Shown here piece after piece: positions 24,423 through 36,269 of a DNA stretch of 64,000 nucleotides. Position numbers and translations under genes: made by a program. The notes under the pieces were generated by a model. The model did not search any database and was not told the origin of the DNA. It worked only from the letters and a program-made list of their open reading frames with translations. The stretch spans positions 1 to 64,000 of the forward strand of contig JAPDFW010000012.1 in the NCBI GenBank assembly GCA_028826165.1, read 5' to 3'. The stretch's first letter is position 1, and each line of letters begins with the position of its first letter. The stretch is from Anaeramoeba ignava. Lineage: Eukaryota; Metamonada; Anaeramoebidae.

Positions 24423-25840
24423 TTTTTAAACATCAAAAAAAAAAGGAGAATTAGGATTAATTTAAAATTTCTTTTCCTTTCTTTTCTTTAATTCTAATTC
24501 TCTTGCTAATTTATTCTTTTGTTTTTAAAAAAAATGAAAAAAATGGAAAAAAAATATTTTTTATTTATAATTTTTTATTTAAATTTTTAAACATCAAAAA
24601 AAAAAGGAGAATTAGGATTAATTTAAAATTTCTTTTCCTCTCTTTTCTTTAATTCTAATTCTCTTGCTAATTTATTCTTTTGTTTTTAAAAAAATGAAAA
24701 AAATGGAGAAAAAATATATTTTATTTATAATTTTTATTTAATTTTTTAAACATCAAAAAAAAAAGGAGAATTAGGATTAATTTAAAATTTCTTTTCCTTT
24801 CTTTTCTTTAATTCTAATTCTCTTGCTAATTTATTCTTTTGTTTTTAAAAAAAAATGAAAAAAATGGAAAAAATATTTATAAATTTTTAAACATCAAAAA
24901 AAAAAGGAGAACTAGAATTAATTTAAAATTTCTTTTCCTTTCTTTTCTTTAATTCTAATTCTCTTGCTAATTTACTCTTTTGTTTTTAAAAAAAAATGAA
25001 AAAAATGAGAAAAAATATTTTTTATTTATAATTTTTTATTTAAATTTTTAAACATCAAAAAAAAAAGGAGAATTAGGATTAATTTAAAATTTCTTTTCTT
25101 TTCTTTTCTTTAATTCTAATTCTCTTGCTAATTTACTCTTTTGTTTTTAAAAAAAAAGAAAAAAATGGAAAAAAAATATTTTTTATTTATAATTTTTTAT
25201 TTAAATTTTTAAACATCAAAAAAAAAAGGAGAATTAGGATTAATTTAAAATTTCTTTTCTTTTGATTTCTTTAATTCTAATTCTCTTGCTAATTTATTCT
25301 TTTGTTTTTAAAAAAAAAGAAAAAAATGGAGAAAAAATATTTTTTATTTATAATTTTTTATTTAAATTTTTAAACATCAAAAAAAAAAGGAGAATTAGGA
25401 TTAATTTAAAATTTCTTTTCCTCTCTTTTCTTTAATTCTAATTCTCTTGCTAATTTATTCTTTTGTTTTTAAAAAAAAATGAAAAAAATGGAGAAAAAAT
25501 ATATTTTATTTATAATTTTTTATTTAATTTTTTAAACATCAAAAAAAAAAGGAGAATTAGGATTAATTTAAAATTTCTTTTCTTTTCTTTTCTTTAATTC
25601 TAATTCTCTTGCTAATTTACTCTTTTGTTTTTAAAAAAAAAAGAAAAAAATGAGAAAAAATATATTTTATTTATAATTTTTTATTTAAATTTTTAAACAT
25701 CAAAAAAAAAAGGAGAATTAGGATTAATTTAAAATTTCTTTTCTTTTCTTTTCTTTAATTCTAATTCTCTTGCTAATTTACTCTTTTGTTTTTAAAAAAA
25801 AAAGAAGAAAATGAAAAAAAACTAAAGTTGGTTTTATTCT
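24423..25840. repeat. nine tandem copies of a 161-bp unit, each with an inverted repeat
   Basis: The phrase AAACATCAAAAAAAAAAGGAG recurs with CATC at 24431, 24592, 24751, 24892, 25053, 25214, 25375, 25537 and 25699. Spacings are 161, 159, 141, 161, 161, 161, 162 and 162. In every unit GAGAATTAGGATTAA is followed about 30 bp later by TTAATTCTAATTCTC, giving a 15-bp stem with one mismatch. The array lies between the SART1 start and the bZIP gene's 3' end. There is no open frame; the function is unknown. Confidence 0.92.
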
Positions 25841-25920
25841 TCTTTTTTTTTACAAATCTTTTCAAACAAAAAAAAACAATTTAAATCAAATAAAAATAAA
25901 AATAATCCAATAAATTGCAA

Positions 25921-26995
25921 TTAATCTTCTTTTTTTGAATTTGTTTTCTTTTTGGTTTTTCTTTTCTTTTTGTTTAATTGTTCCTAAAAAAAAAATAAAA
26001 TAAAAAAATTTAAATAAAAAAATTTAAGATCGTTTTGATCAATAAAAAAATTTCTTAAAAATAAAGAAGATCAATAACCCCCTTTTATTTTTAATATAAT
26101 ATAATATAATATAATATAATATTGTTTTTTTACTTACTTTCAGTTTTTCATTTTCAATTCTAAGCTTTTCAACTTCTTTTAAGATCTTTTTTTGAGTTGT
26201 TTCTAATTTTCTAATTTTATGTTCATATTTTTCAAGTTTTCTTTTTGTTCTTTCTCTACTTTTTTTTGCACTTTGTCTGTTTTTAATCATTCTTCTTAAT
26301 TTCTTTTGTTCAGGGGATAATAACTTGATTTGTTTTCTTGTCATTTTTCCTGAAAGATCAATTCCATTTATTTGGGGGATTTCTTTTGAATTTTTGGATT
26401 TCTTTACATTTTCATTTTGATTTTCAATTTGATTTTCATTTTGATTTTCAATTTCATTTCCAATTTGGTTTTCATTTTGATTTTCAATTTCATTTCCAAT
26501 TTGGTTTTCATTTCCAATTTCATTTCCAATTTGATTTTGATTTTCAATTTGATTTTCATTTAAATTTTGATTTTGATTTTGATTTTGATTTTGATTCAAA
26601 TAATAATTTTCATGTTGAATTTGAATTTCATTCTGATTTTCATTTTGATCTCTTTGTTGTGTGATCACTAATTTATTTTCATTTTCATTTTCTTTCTTTA
26701 AATTTTCTTGTTGAATTGCCATAATTTCGTTAGGTTGAGGAACTATTTATTATTTTAAATTTATTTTTTTTCAAAAATTAATTTTAAATTAAAAAAGTTA
26801 AACAGATCAAAAAGTTATTTTTTTTTAAAAGATTTGTTGGAATGATCTTAATTTTTTTTTTGTTTTGGTTTTTTTTCAATCATTTGATTTTAATATTATT
26901 AATAATATTTTACCTATAATTTCATCTGGTTCAAAATCTGAAAAACTATCTTTTGAAAGATCATATTCATCATCTGAAGAAGTAAAAGGATGCAT
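25921..26995 (-). CDS. bZIP transcription factor, three exons, 249 aa
   Basis: Exons are 26995-26914, 26742-26138 and 25983-25921. Joins are GT-AG and phase-correct (1, then 0). Exon 1 encodes an acidic, Ser/Asp-rich start (MHPFTSSDDEYDLSKDS), which could be an activation region. Exon 2 has Asn/Gln/Glu/Ile repeats, then the bZIP basic region LRRMIKNRQSAKKSRERTKR with the N-x7-R signature (NRQSAKKSR). A leucine zipper runs across the last junction (LEKYEHKIRKLE, then ENEKLK joined to EQL). Exon 3 is a Lys-rich tail ending SKKED. The intron at 26137-25984 contains an ATAAT pentamer run. Binding site and partners cannot be told. A plus-strand open frame over exon 1 is a shadow. Confidence 0.88.
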
Positions 26996-28334
26996 TTTAA
27001 ACATTCAAAAAAAAAAATTAAATCAAACTAAAAGAAAAATTAAAAGAAAAATTAAAGAAAATCTACTAAAAAAATACGAATTATTAAAATAATTCAATTA
27101 AGAAAAAAAAAAAGTAAAAGAAAAAAATGAATAAATTGTTGTTCTGTTTTTTTGTTTTAAAAAAAATTTTTCAACTATTAAAAAACCGAAACAAAATAAA
27201 AAAATGAAAAGATCAAAAAAACAAAAAAAAAAAATATTTTCCAGTTGCGAATTTTTCTTTTTATAGTATTCCTAATATCTTAATACTTTTTTTCTTTTTC
27301 CATTTTCCGATTCCTTTCCATTTTAAAGTTTATTTTTATACGTTAGTCTTAGATTTTTTATTTATTTCAGATCAATTCCCCCAAAAATTAAATTTAATTA
27401 AAACTATTAATTATTTTTTATTTTTGATTTAGTGAATTTTTTTTTCCACAAAAAAATCAACAAATTTGATTATTATTGAAATTGTTTTAGTTTTGGTTTG
27501 AATTTGAATAAATAGTTTTAATCATTTTTTGTGACTTTTGGATTATAATTTAACTTAATTTAATTTAAATTTTTTTTTTTTTTGCTTTCTTTTTTAATTT
27601 CCTTTTAAATTTTGGATTTAAATTTTGGATTTTTAATTTTCTTTTAATTTTATTGATCAATTTTTATTTGGATTGAAACAACCCCCAAAATAAAACTGAT
27701 CTTAAAAAAAAAATTCATAAAAATTAAAATCAATTTTTAAATAAGAAATAAAAAATTTTTTTATTTTTGAAAAGTGGAATAATTCCTTTATTTCTTTTAT
27801 TTATTTCCAATTTATTTTTAAATTTAATTTTTGAATAAATTTAAATCTTATTTTAATTAAAAAAAAATTCATAAAAATTAAAATCAATTTTTAAATAAGA
27901 AATAAAAAATTTTTTTATTTTTTAAAAATGGAATAATTCCTTTATTTCTTTTATTTATTTTCAATTTCTTTTTAAATTTAATTTTTGATTGAAATTGTTT
28001 TTATTGATTTTGTTTTTAAAACTTTCCAAAAAGAAAAAATTTTTCAAAAAAAAAGGAACATTAATTGAATTTGAAATTGAATTTGTATTGAATTTAAAAT
28101 GGAACATTATTTGGATTTGAATTTAAATTGAATTTGAATTGAATTGATTTGTAAATTGAAATTGAATTGAATTGATTTGTAAATTGAAATTTAAATTGAA
28201 TTTGAATTGAATTTGAATTGAATTTGAATTTGAATTGAATTTGAATTGTAAATTGAAATTTAAAATGGAACATTATTTGAATTGAATTTGAATTGAATTT
28301 GAATTGAATTGGAAATGGAAATGGAAATTATTGT
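26996..28334. other. AT-rich spacer with a duplicated block and a TTGAATTTGAA satellite
   Basis: No gene is seen. A block of roughly 130 bp (AATTCATAAAAATTAAAATC ... AATAATTCCTTTATTTC) occurs twice in tandem, at about 27710-27830 and 27865-27990. From 28055 to 28320 a GAATTGAATTT-type repeat runs up to the stop codon of the RhoGEF gene. A TTTTTTTTGCTTTC tract lies near 27575. Confidence 0.6.
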
Positions 28335-31300
28335 TTAATCATTTTTTTCGTCATCATCAGTTGTTTCAACAATTTCTAAAATTTCATCACCACTTCCAAT
28401 TTCATCATCACTTCCAATTTGTTCAACTAATATTACTTCTCCATCATAATCACTTCCATCATCATCAACAATTTCAATGACATCTGAATTAGAATCATTT
28501 GATTTTTGATTTGATTTTTGATTTGATTTTTGATTTGATTTTTGATTTGATTTTTGATTTGATTTTTGATTTGATTTTTCATTTAATTTTTCATTTAGTT
28601 TTTCATTTAATTTTTGAATTAATTTTTGATTTAATTTGTCTTCATCACTCTCAATTAAATTTTCATCATCAGTTGTTTCAATAATCTCTAAAATTTCATC
28701 ATCACTTCCAATTTCATCATCACTTCCAATTTGTTCAACTAATATTACTTCTCCATCATAATCACTTCCATCATCAGCAACAAGTTCATAATAATCTTGA
28801 TTTTCATAAAAGGATTCATTTTCATTAACATATGTAATTATTTCATCATTTTTTTGTTTCTTTTCTTCTAAAATTTTTTGTTTCTCTTTTTCAACTAAAT
28901 TGTTTTCAACTTCTAAAGAAAAATTAAGTAAATTTATCCATTCCTTCATTTCAGAATAAGAATCACACTTAAATATATATGTTCTGTCGAATGTTGTAAT
29001 TTCAAATACATTTTCATTTGGAAATCTTTCACTTTTTTTGATTGATGCTAATTGAAGTGAAATGCTTTTTGTTGGTTTTGTTTCATTATTTTTTGAATAA
29101 TAAAGATAATGATTTTCAAGTTTCGAATTTATTGAAGTCCATTGTTGAATTGCATCTCCTCTAAATCTATAAAGATTTCCTTGTTTTGTTGGAAAAGAAA
29201 ATTTATCTTCATCTTTTAAATTGTTTGGTTCTATAAATTCCTTTTCATCAAATTTAATTTCTTTAATATTATCATCATCAGTATGAGTATATGATTCAAA
29301 ATCTGATGAATATGGACTAGATTTTGATTTTAGATTTAGATTTAGATTTTGATTTAGATTTTGATTTTGATTTAGATTTTGATTTTGATTTTGATTTTGA
29401 TTTTGATTTTGATTTTGATTTTGATTTTGATTTTGATTTTGATTTTGATTTTGATTTTGATTTTGATTTTGATTTAGATTTAGATTTTGATTTAGATTTA
29501 GATTTAGATTTAGATTTAGATTTAGATTTAGATTTAGATTTTAAATCTTGTTTTAAATCTTGTTTTAAATCTTGTTTTAAATCTTGTTTTAAATCATGTT
29601 TTAAATCTTGTTTTAAATCTTGTTTTAAATCTTGTTTTGTTTCTTGTTTTAAATCTTGCTTTAAATCTTGTTTTGTTTCTTGTTTTAAATCTTGTTTTAA
29701 ATCTTGTTTTGTTTCTTGCTTTAAATCTTGTTTTAAATCTTGTTTTAAATCTTGTTTTAAATCTTGTTTTAAATCTTGTTTTAAATCTTGTTTTAAATCT
29801 TGTTTTAAATCTTGTTTTATTTCTTGTTTTAAATCTTGTTTTAAATCTTGTTTTAAATCTTGTTTTAAATCTTGTTTTAAATCTTGTTTTAAATCTTGTT
29901 TTAAATCTTGTTTTAAATCTTGTTTTGTTTCTTGTTTTAAATCTTGTTTTAAATCTTGTTTTAAATCTTTGTTTTTTAAATCTTGTTTTTAAATCTTGTT
30001 TTTAAATCTTGTTTTTAAATCTTGTTTTAAATCTTGTTTTAAATCTTGTTTTAAATCTTGTTTTAAATCTTGTTTTAAATCTTGTTTTAAATCTTGTTTT
30101 AAATCTTGTTTTAAATCTTGTTTTAAATCTTGTTTTAAATCTTGTTTTAAATCTTGTTTTAAATCTTGTTTTAAATCTTGTTTTAAATCTTGTTTTAAAT
30201 CTTGTTTTAAATCTTGTTTTAAATCTTGTTTTAAATCTTGTTTTAAATCTTGTTTTGTTTCTTGTTTTAAATCTTGTTTTAAATCTTGTTTTAAATCTTG
30301 TTTTAAATCTTGTTTTAAATCTTGTTTTAAATCTTGTTTTAAATCTTGTTTTAAATCTTGTTTTAAATCTTGTTTTAAATCTTGTTTTAAATCTTGTTTT
30401 AAATCTTGTTTTAAATCTTGTTTTAAATCTTGTTTTAAATCTTGTTTTAAATCTTGTTTTAAATCTTGTTTTTAAATCTTGTTTTAAATCTTGTTTTAAA
30501 TCTTGTTTTTAAATCTTGTTTTTAAATCTTGTTTTAAATCTTGTTTTAAATCTTGTTTTAAATCTTGTTTTAAATCTTGTTTTAAATCTTGTTTTTAAAT
30601 CTTGTTTTTTTGTTTTAAATCTTGTTTTAAATCTTGTTTTAAATCTTGTTTTTAAATCTTGTTTTAAATCTTGTTTTAAATCTTGTTTTAAATCTTGTTT
30701 TAAATCTTGTTTTAAATCTTGTTTTTAAATCTTGTTTTAAATCTTGTTTTTAAATCTTGTTTTTGTTTTAAATCTTGTTTTTTAAATCTTGTTTTAAATC
30801 TTGTTTTAAATCTTGTTTTGAATCTTGTTTTAAATCTTGTTTTAAATCTTGTTTTAAATCTTGTTTTAAATCTTGTTTTAAATCTTGTTTTAAATCTTGT
30901 TTTAAATCTTGTTTTAAATCTTGTTTTAAATCTTGTTTTAAATCTTGTTTTGAATCTTGTTTTAAATCTTGTTTTAAATCTTGTTTTAAATCTTGTTTTA
31001 AATCTTGTTTTGAATCTTGTTTTAAATCTTGTTTTAAATCTTGTTTTGAATCTTGTTTTGAATCTTGTTTTAAATCTTGTTTTAAATCTTGTTTTAAATC
31101 TTGTTTTAAATCTTGTTTTATTTCTTGTTTTATTTCTTGTTTTAAATCTTGTTTTAAATCTTGTTTTAAATCTTGTTTTAAATCTTGTTTTGAATCTTGT
31201 TTTAAATCTTGTTTTAAATCTTGTTTTAAATCTTGTTTTAAATCTTGTTTTAAATCTTGTTTTAAATCTTGTTTTAAATCTTGTTTTAAATCTTGTTTTA

Positions 31301-34300
31301 TTTCTTGTTTTAAATCTTGTTTTAAATCTTGTTTTAAATCTTGTTTTAAATCTTGCTTTGTTTCTTGTTTGATTTCTTGTTTTGGTTGTTCAAAAATTGA
31401 AACCATTTGGCTAATTTTTTCTTCTTTTTGTTTTGGTTCTTGTTTTATTTCTTGTTTTATTTCTTGTTTTGGTTGTTCAAAAATTGAAACCATTTGATTA
31501 ATTTTTTCTTCTTTTTGTTTTGGTTCTTGTTTTATTTGTTTGATTTCTTGTTTTGGTTGTTCAAAAATTGAAACCATTTGATTAATTTTCTCTGTTTTTT
31601 GTTTTGGTGCTAGTTGAATTTTATCTTTATTTTGTTCTTCTTGTGATTGTTGAAAAATTGAAATGATTTTATTAAATTTTTCTTTTTCTTCTAATGACTC
31701 TTTTTTGATTTCTTTTTTTGGTTCTTCTTTTGGCTTTTCAAAAATTGAAATGATTTTATTAAATTTCTCTTTTTCTTCTTCTTTTAAATCTTGTTTTAAA
31801 TCTTGTTTTATTTCTTGTTTTAAGTCTTGTTTTGAATCTTGTTTTAAATCTTGTTTTAAATCTTGTTTTAAATCTTGTTTTATTTCTTGTTTTAAATCTT
31901 GTTTTAAATCTTGTTTTAAATCTTGTTTTAAATCTTGTTTTAAATCTTGTTTTAAATCTTGTTTTAAATCTTGTTTTAAATCTTGTTTTATTTCTTGTTT
32001 TATTTCTTGTTTTAAATCTTGTTTTATTTCTTGTTTTATTTCTTGTTTTAAATCTTGTTTTGGTTCTTCAAAAATGGAAACAATTTTGTTAATATTCTCT
32101 TTTTCTTGCTTTGGTGTTAACACGATTTGTTTATGTTTTGATTCTTGTTTTTGATCCTTTTCTTGTGTAACTTCTTTTTCTTTTTCGAAATTGACTGATC
32201 TAGATTTACGAGATGGTTTTTTCTCTTTTAAATCAATTAAAACTTCATTCCCAAATTTTACACTTCTTCTTGTTTCATTTTCATTTTCTTTTTCATGTTC
32301 TTTTTCATGTTCTTTTTCATGTTCTTTTTCTTTTTCTTTTTCACTTGATGAAGAACTTTCACTCGATTTTGATTTTGATTTCGATTTTGATTTTGATTTA
32401 TTTTTTTTGGATTTTTTGGATTTTCTTCTTTGTTTTGATTTTTTGGATTTAATTTCCTTGTTTTCTTTCTTTGCAGAATCATTATTTTGAACATTCAATT
32501 TAGAATCATTTGAAACTAAATTATCTTCTGATTCATTTTCTTCATTTTCATCTTTTTTAAGTAATGATATTAAATTTTCTCTTATTTGATTTATCCATTC
32601 AAGAGCTCCAAATAAATTTCCAGTTGATAAATAATAAATTCTTGTTGAAGTTTTGATTTGAAATCCATTAAAGTCAGGAATTAAACTTGAATTGCAATCC
32701 AATAAATGTAAAATATTTTTTGGAGTTTCTTCCTTTTAAATAAATAAGAATAAATAAGAATTGAATTAAATTTATTTTGAATTAAATTTATTTTGAATTA
32801 AAATTATTTTGAATTAAATTTATTTTGAATTAAATTTATTTTGAATTAAAATTATTTTGAATTAAATTTATTTTGAAATAATTTTATTTTGAATTAAATT
32901 TATTTTGAATTAAATTTATTTTGAATTAAATTTATTTTGAATTAAATTTATTTTGAATTAATTTTATTTTGAATTAAATTTATTTTGAATTAATTTTATT
33001 TTGAATTAAATTTATTTTGAATTAAACTTATTTTGAATTAAACTTATTTTGAATTAAACTTATTTTGAATTAAATTTATTTTGAATTAAACTTATTTTGA
33101 ATTAAATTTATTTTGAATTAATTTTATATTGAATTAAATTTATTTTGAATTAAAATTATTTTGAATTAAACTTATTTTGAATTAAATTTATTTTGAATTA
33201 AATTTATTTTGAATTAAATTTATTTTGAATTAAATTTATTTTGAATTAATTTTATTTTGAATTAAATTTATTTTGAATTAAATTTATTTTGAATTAAATT
33301 TAATTTTATCAAGTTACAGATTCTGGATTAAATATATAAATTTTATCATTCAATAAAAACACGATCTTATCTTTTGTTTCTTGTGATTGAATTGCTTTAA
33401 ATTGAATTAACGAAGTTTGAAGTTGAAAATGTGTATTTTTTGAACGAATATCTTTAAGAGACATAAGTTCATGATCAGCAATTTGATTTCTTTTTTCTTT
33501 TGTTATAATTTCCTTTTTCAATCGTAAATTTTCAATAAAAGAAGAAATAGCATCATCAATAGCAACAATCCAAGACAATTTTTCTTTTGAATTTGAAGCA
33601 GCCAATATAACTTGAATATTTTCCTTTTCGTTTGATAAAGAAAAAATCAAATCAGGAGGATTTTGTTGTTTCTTTTTGCTTTCACTGTGGTGTTCAGTCA
33701 TTTCAAGAATTAAATTTTCATTCAAAAATATTTTTGTGAATCCATTCAAAGATATTTTAGACATAAAACGAAGTTTTGAGCCTGAAATTTTGGCAATGAT
33801 TAAAAGATCGTTGAACATGAAGAGTTGAATATTGATTGCCTTTGAACGCTTGATTAATTGCAATTTGCCTTCGCGAACAAATCTTCTGCTTGGAGAAGCA
33901 ATTTTTTCGATTCCTATTACTTTGTTTTGGATTAAAAGAACTTCATTCATATTTTCAGCTTCTCTTTTTTTCTCATTAACATAGAACGCAACATCCTTGA
34001 TTTTCTTGAGAGCATCTGATAGATCCGAGTAATCGGGATGTGTTTGTATTGTGTTTTTGAGAAGATCCTCTAGAAGAAGAACATATCTTGGTATGCGTTG
34101 AATTGGCATGATTAAAAAAGCTGTCAAATCAAGCATTTTTGTTTCTGGATTTTTTTTTGCCTTTTCAATAAAATTGTGGAAATCCTTTTTTTTGCTTAGC
34201 GAAACAATTGTTTCAAGTGCGTTATTGTAGTTGTTAATATATTCAGTGTAAACTTTTAAGAATGCTCCCATCATTCGAAATACATCGCCAAGCATTGTTG

Positions 34301-36090
34301 TTTCTGACCAATCTTGCCATCGTTGTTCAATTTGATTTTTTAATGCTTGATTGTAGTTCAATATCACTTCAATTTGTGAAAATATTGAACGAATTTGTTC
34401 TCGATTTAAAATATTTGTTGCTTCTCTTAGTGGTTGAAGAAATACTTTCACGAGAATATTCAAGTTTTCAACATATACTTTTTCTGTTTCGTAAATTTCA
34501 TGAGCAATTTCTCTTCTTTTTTTTATCATTTTGTCCTTCATTTCTTGTGTGAGTTCAATTTTATTTTCCTTTAATTTTTCACTATTTTTTATAATTTTAT
34601 TTTCCTTTAATTTTTCACTTGATTTTTCATTATTTTTTATAATTTTATTTTCTTCCAATTTTTTAATTTTCTTTTCCTTTAATTTTTCACTTGATTTTTC
34701 ATTATTTTTTTAATTTTATTTTCCTCTGATTTTTCACTTGATTTTTCATTATTTTTTATAATTTTATTTTCCTTTAATTTTTCACTTGATTTTTCAGTAT
34801 TTTTTATAATTTTCCCATCAATTGTTTGCTTTCTAATTTTTAAAGCTCCTCTTTCAATAACTCTTTCCATTCCTCTTTGTGATCTTTTCTTATAGAGATG
34901 AATATTACTATTATCAGCTTCTTTTTTTTGATTTTGAATTTTTTCTTCCCAAATTGATAAATTTAATTTAAGATTTTGTGATTCACTTGATTCACCCTTT
35001 AATATTTGATCAATAATATCTCTATTTGGTTTATTTTCCACTTTTGCACTTAAACTTCTACGAAGAGCACTAGTTGTTGTTTTTTCAATTGATTTTAAAT
35101 TGAGATTTTCTTCTTGATTTTGATTTTGATTTTGATTTTGTTGAATTTCTGAAATTTCATTTTTTGAAAAACTTTCAATTGGTTTTTTGATTAATTTTGT
35201 TCTTCTTATTCTTGTTGGACTGATAGATTTATTAATATTTTTATTTTTTGTTTTTTTTGGTTTTGTTTCATTTTGATTTTGATTTTGATTTTGATTTTGA
35301 TTTTGATTTTGATTTTGATTTTGATTTTGATTTTTATTTTGATTTCTAGTTGGAAAAATTGGTGATTTTGGAGTTGTTTCATCTTTTTTTTCAATAAAAC
35401 GAATTAAAGACCAAATTAAACCAAGAATTCTTTTGGAATTTCCATCAGCAACATCTTTATAATTTTAATTTTAATTTTAATTTTTAATTTTTAATTTTAA
35501 TTTTAATTTTAATTTTAATTTTAATTTTAATTTTAATTTTAATTTTAATTTTAATTTTAATTTTAATTTTAATTTTAATTTTAAATAATTTTAATTTTAA
35601 TTTTAATTTTAATTTTAAATTTTAATTTTAATTTTAATTTTAATTTTAATTTTAATTTTAATTTTGATTTTAATTTTAATTTTAAATGAATTTTAATTTT
35701 AATTTTGATTTTAATTTTAAATTTAATTATTTTAATTTTGAAATTTGGAATTTTATTACCATTTGGACTACAAGTTATTGGAATTCCTTTTTTTTGAAGA
35801 AAAGTAAAAATTATTGAAGAATTTTCAATTTTTTGAAATCTTTGTTTTGGATTTTTTGAATATTTAAAATGAACATCAAATAATTCTTCAACTAAATTAA
35901 CTAATAAAACTCCACTTTGAAAATCTGTTTCAAAATTATCCATTTGCAAATTTCTTCTGCTTAAATATCTATTTGTCCATTCAGTAAATTTCTAAAAAAT
36001 AAAAAAAAATTTTTTTTAATAATTTTTATAATTTTTTAAATGAAAAAAAAAAATAATTAATACTTGAATTTGAATTGAATCCCAACTCAT
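28335..36090 (-). CDS. CH-RhoGEF-PH protein with KQDL repeat domain, further PH domain and acidic tail (about 2,250 aa)
   Basis: Exons are 36090-36064, 35991-35760, 35454-33318 and 32732-28335, with phase-correct GT-AG joins. A calponin-homology domain opens the protein (KFTEWTNRYL, NFETDFQSGVLLVNLVEELF, IPITCSPNG). It spans intron 2, with ADGNSKRILGLIWSLIRF in exon 3. An N/Q linker and KIIKNNEKSSEKLKEN repeats follow. The RhoGEF (DH) domain is next (RREIAHEIYETEKVYVENL, LIMPIQRIPRYVLLLEDLLK), then a PH domain (REGKLQLI ... WIVAIDDA). A second PH-like domain is split by intron 3 (IVFLLNDKIYIF, then ALEWINQIRENL). A KQDL/KQEI region precedes a last PH (KQGNLYRFRG ... EMKEWINLL) and an acidic tail. 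It is predicted to activate a Rho/Rac GTPase near actin and membranes. Frame breaks occur at about 34709 (one base missing) and repeatedly at 29965-30785. Confidence 0.85.
29535..31390 (-). repeat. coding 12-bp tandem repeat (AAACAAGATTTA) encoding Lys-Gln-Asp-Leu
   Basis: About 150 head-to-tail 12-bp units encode KQDL, with occasional KQDS, KQEI and KQET variants. A shorter array lies at 31785-32075. Between 29965 and 30785 many units carry an extra T on the plus strand (runs of 5 or 6 instead of 4), scrambling the frame. No GT occurs in the unit, so splicing cannot remove these. Plus-strand F-K-S-C and L-N-L-V open frames here are antisense shadows. Confidence 0.92.
32733..33317 (-). repeat. 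RhoGEF intron 3, 16-bp tandem repeat (GAATTAAATTTATTTT)
   Basis: The intron starts GTAACTTG at 33317 and ends TTTAAAAG at 32733. It is filled with about 34 copies of a 16-bp unit. Removing it joins FNPES to EETPK and completes a PH-like domain. Confidence 0.85.
35455..35759 (-). repeat. RhoGEF intron 2, TTTTAA/ATTTTA hexamer repeat
   Basis: The donor GTAATAAAAT follows ...CCAAATG, and the acceptor is ATTATAAAG. The inside is almost entirely (ATTTTA)n. The splice rebuilds the typical ADGN turn of the CH domain. Confidence 0.85.
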
Positions 36091-36269
36091 TTATTTTTGA
36101 ATTTAATTTTGAATTTATTTTTGAGTTTAATTTTGAATTTAATTTTTGAATTTATTTTTGAATTTATTTTTGAATTGATTTTTGAATTGAACTTTAAAGA
36201 AAAAATGAAAAAAATGAAAAATTTTTTTTAATTTTTTTTTTCATTTTTTTTTTCATTTTTTTTTTGATC
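36064..36269. other. short divergent promoter region between the RhoGEF and NOL10 genes
   Basis: The RhoGEF start codon (36090, minus) and the NOL10 start codon (36270, plus) are 179 bp apart. The gap holds a TTTTTGAATTTAATTTTGAA repeat and T-rich tracts. Elements for both genes are expected here; none is recognisable. Confidence 0.5.

Noticed and set aside
24423-25840. CRISPR array
   Set aside because: Whole units are near-identical with no unique spacers, and the genome is eukaryotic.
26865-27092. Plus-strand 75-codon open frame
   Set aside because: It lies over bZIP exon 1 on the opposite strand; the minus reading has an ATG, an acidic peptide and a phase-correct splice to the bZIP body.
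29324-31497. Long plus-strand open frames translating to F-K-S-C and L-N-L-V repeats
   Set aside because: They are antisense of the KQDL coding repeat of the RhoGEF gene, whose flanking PH domains fix the coding strand.
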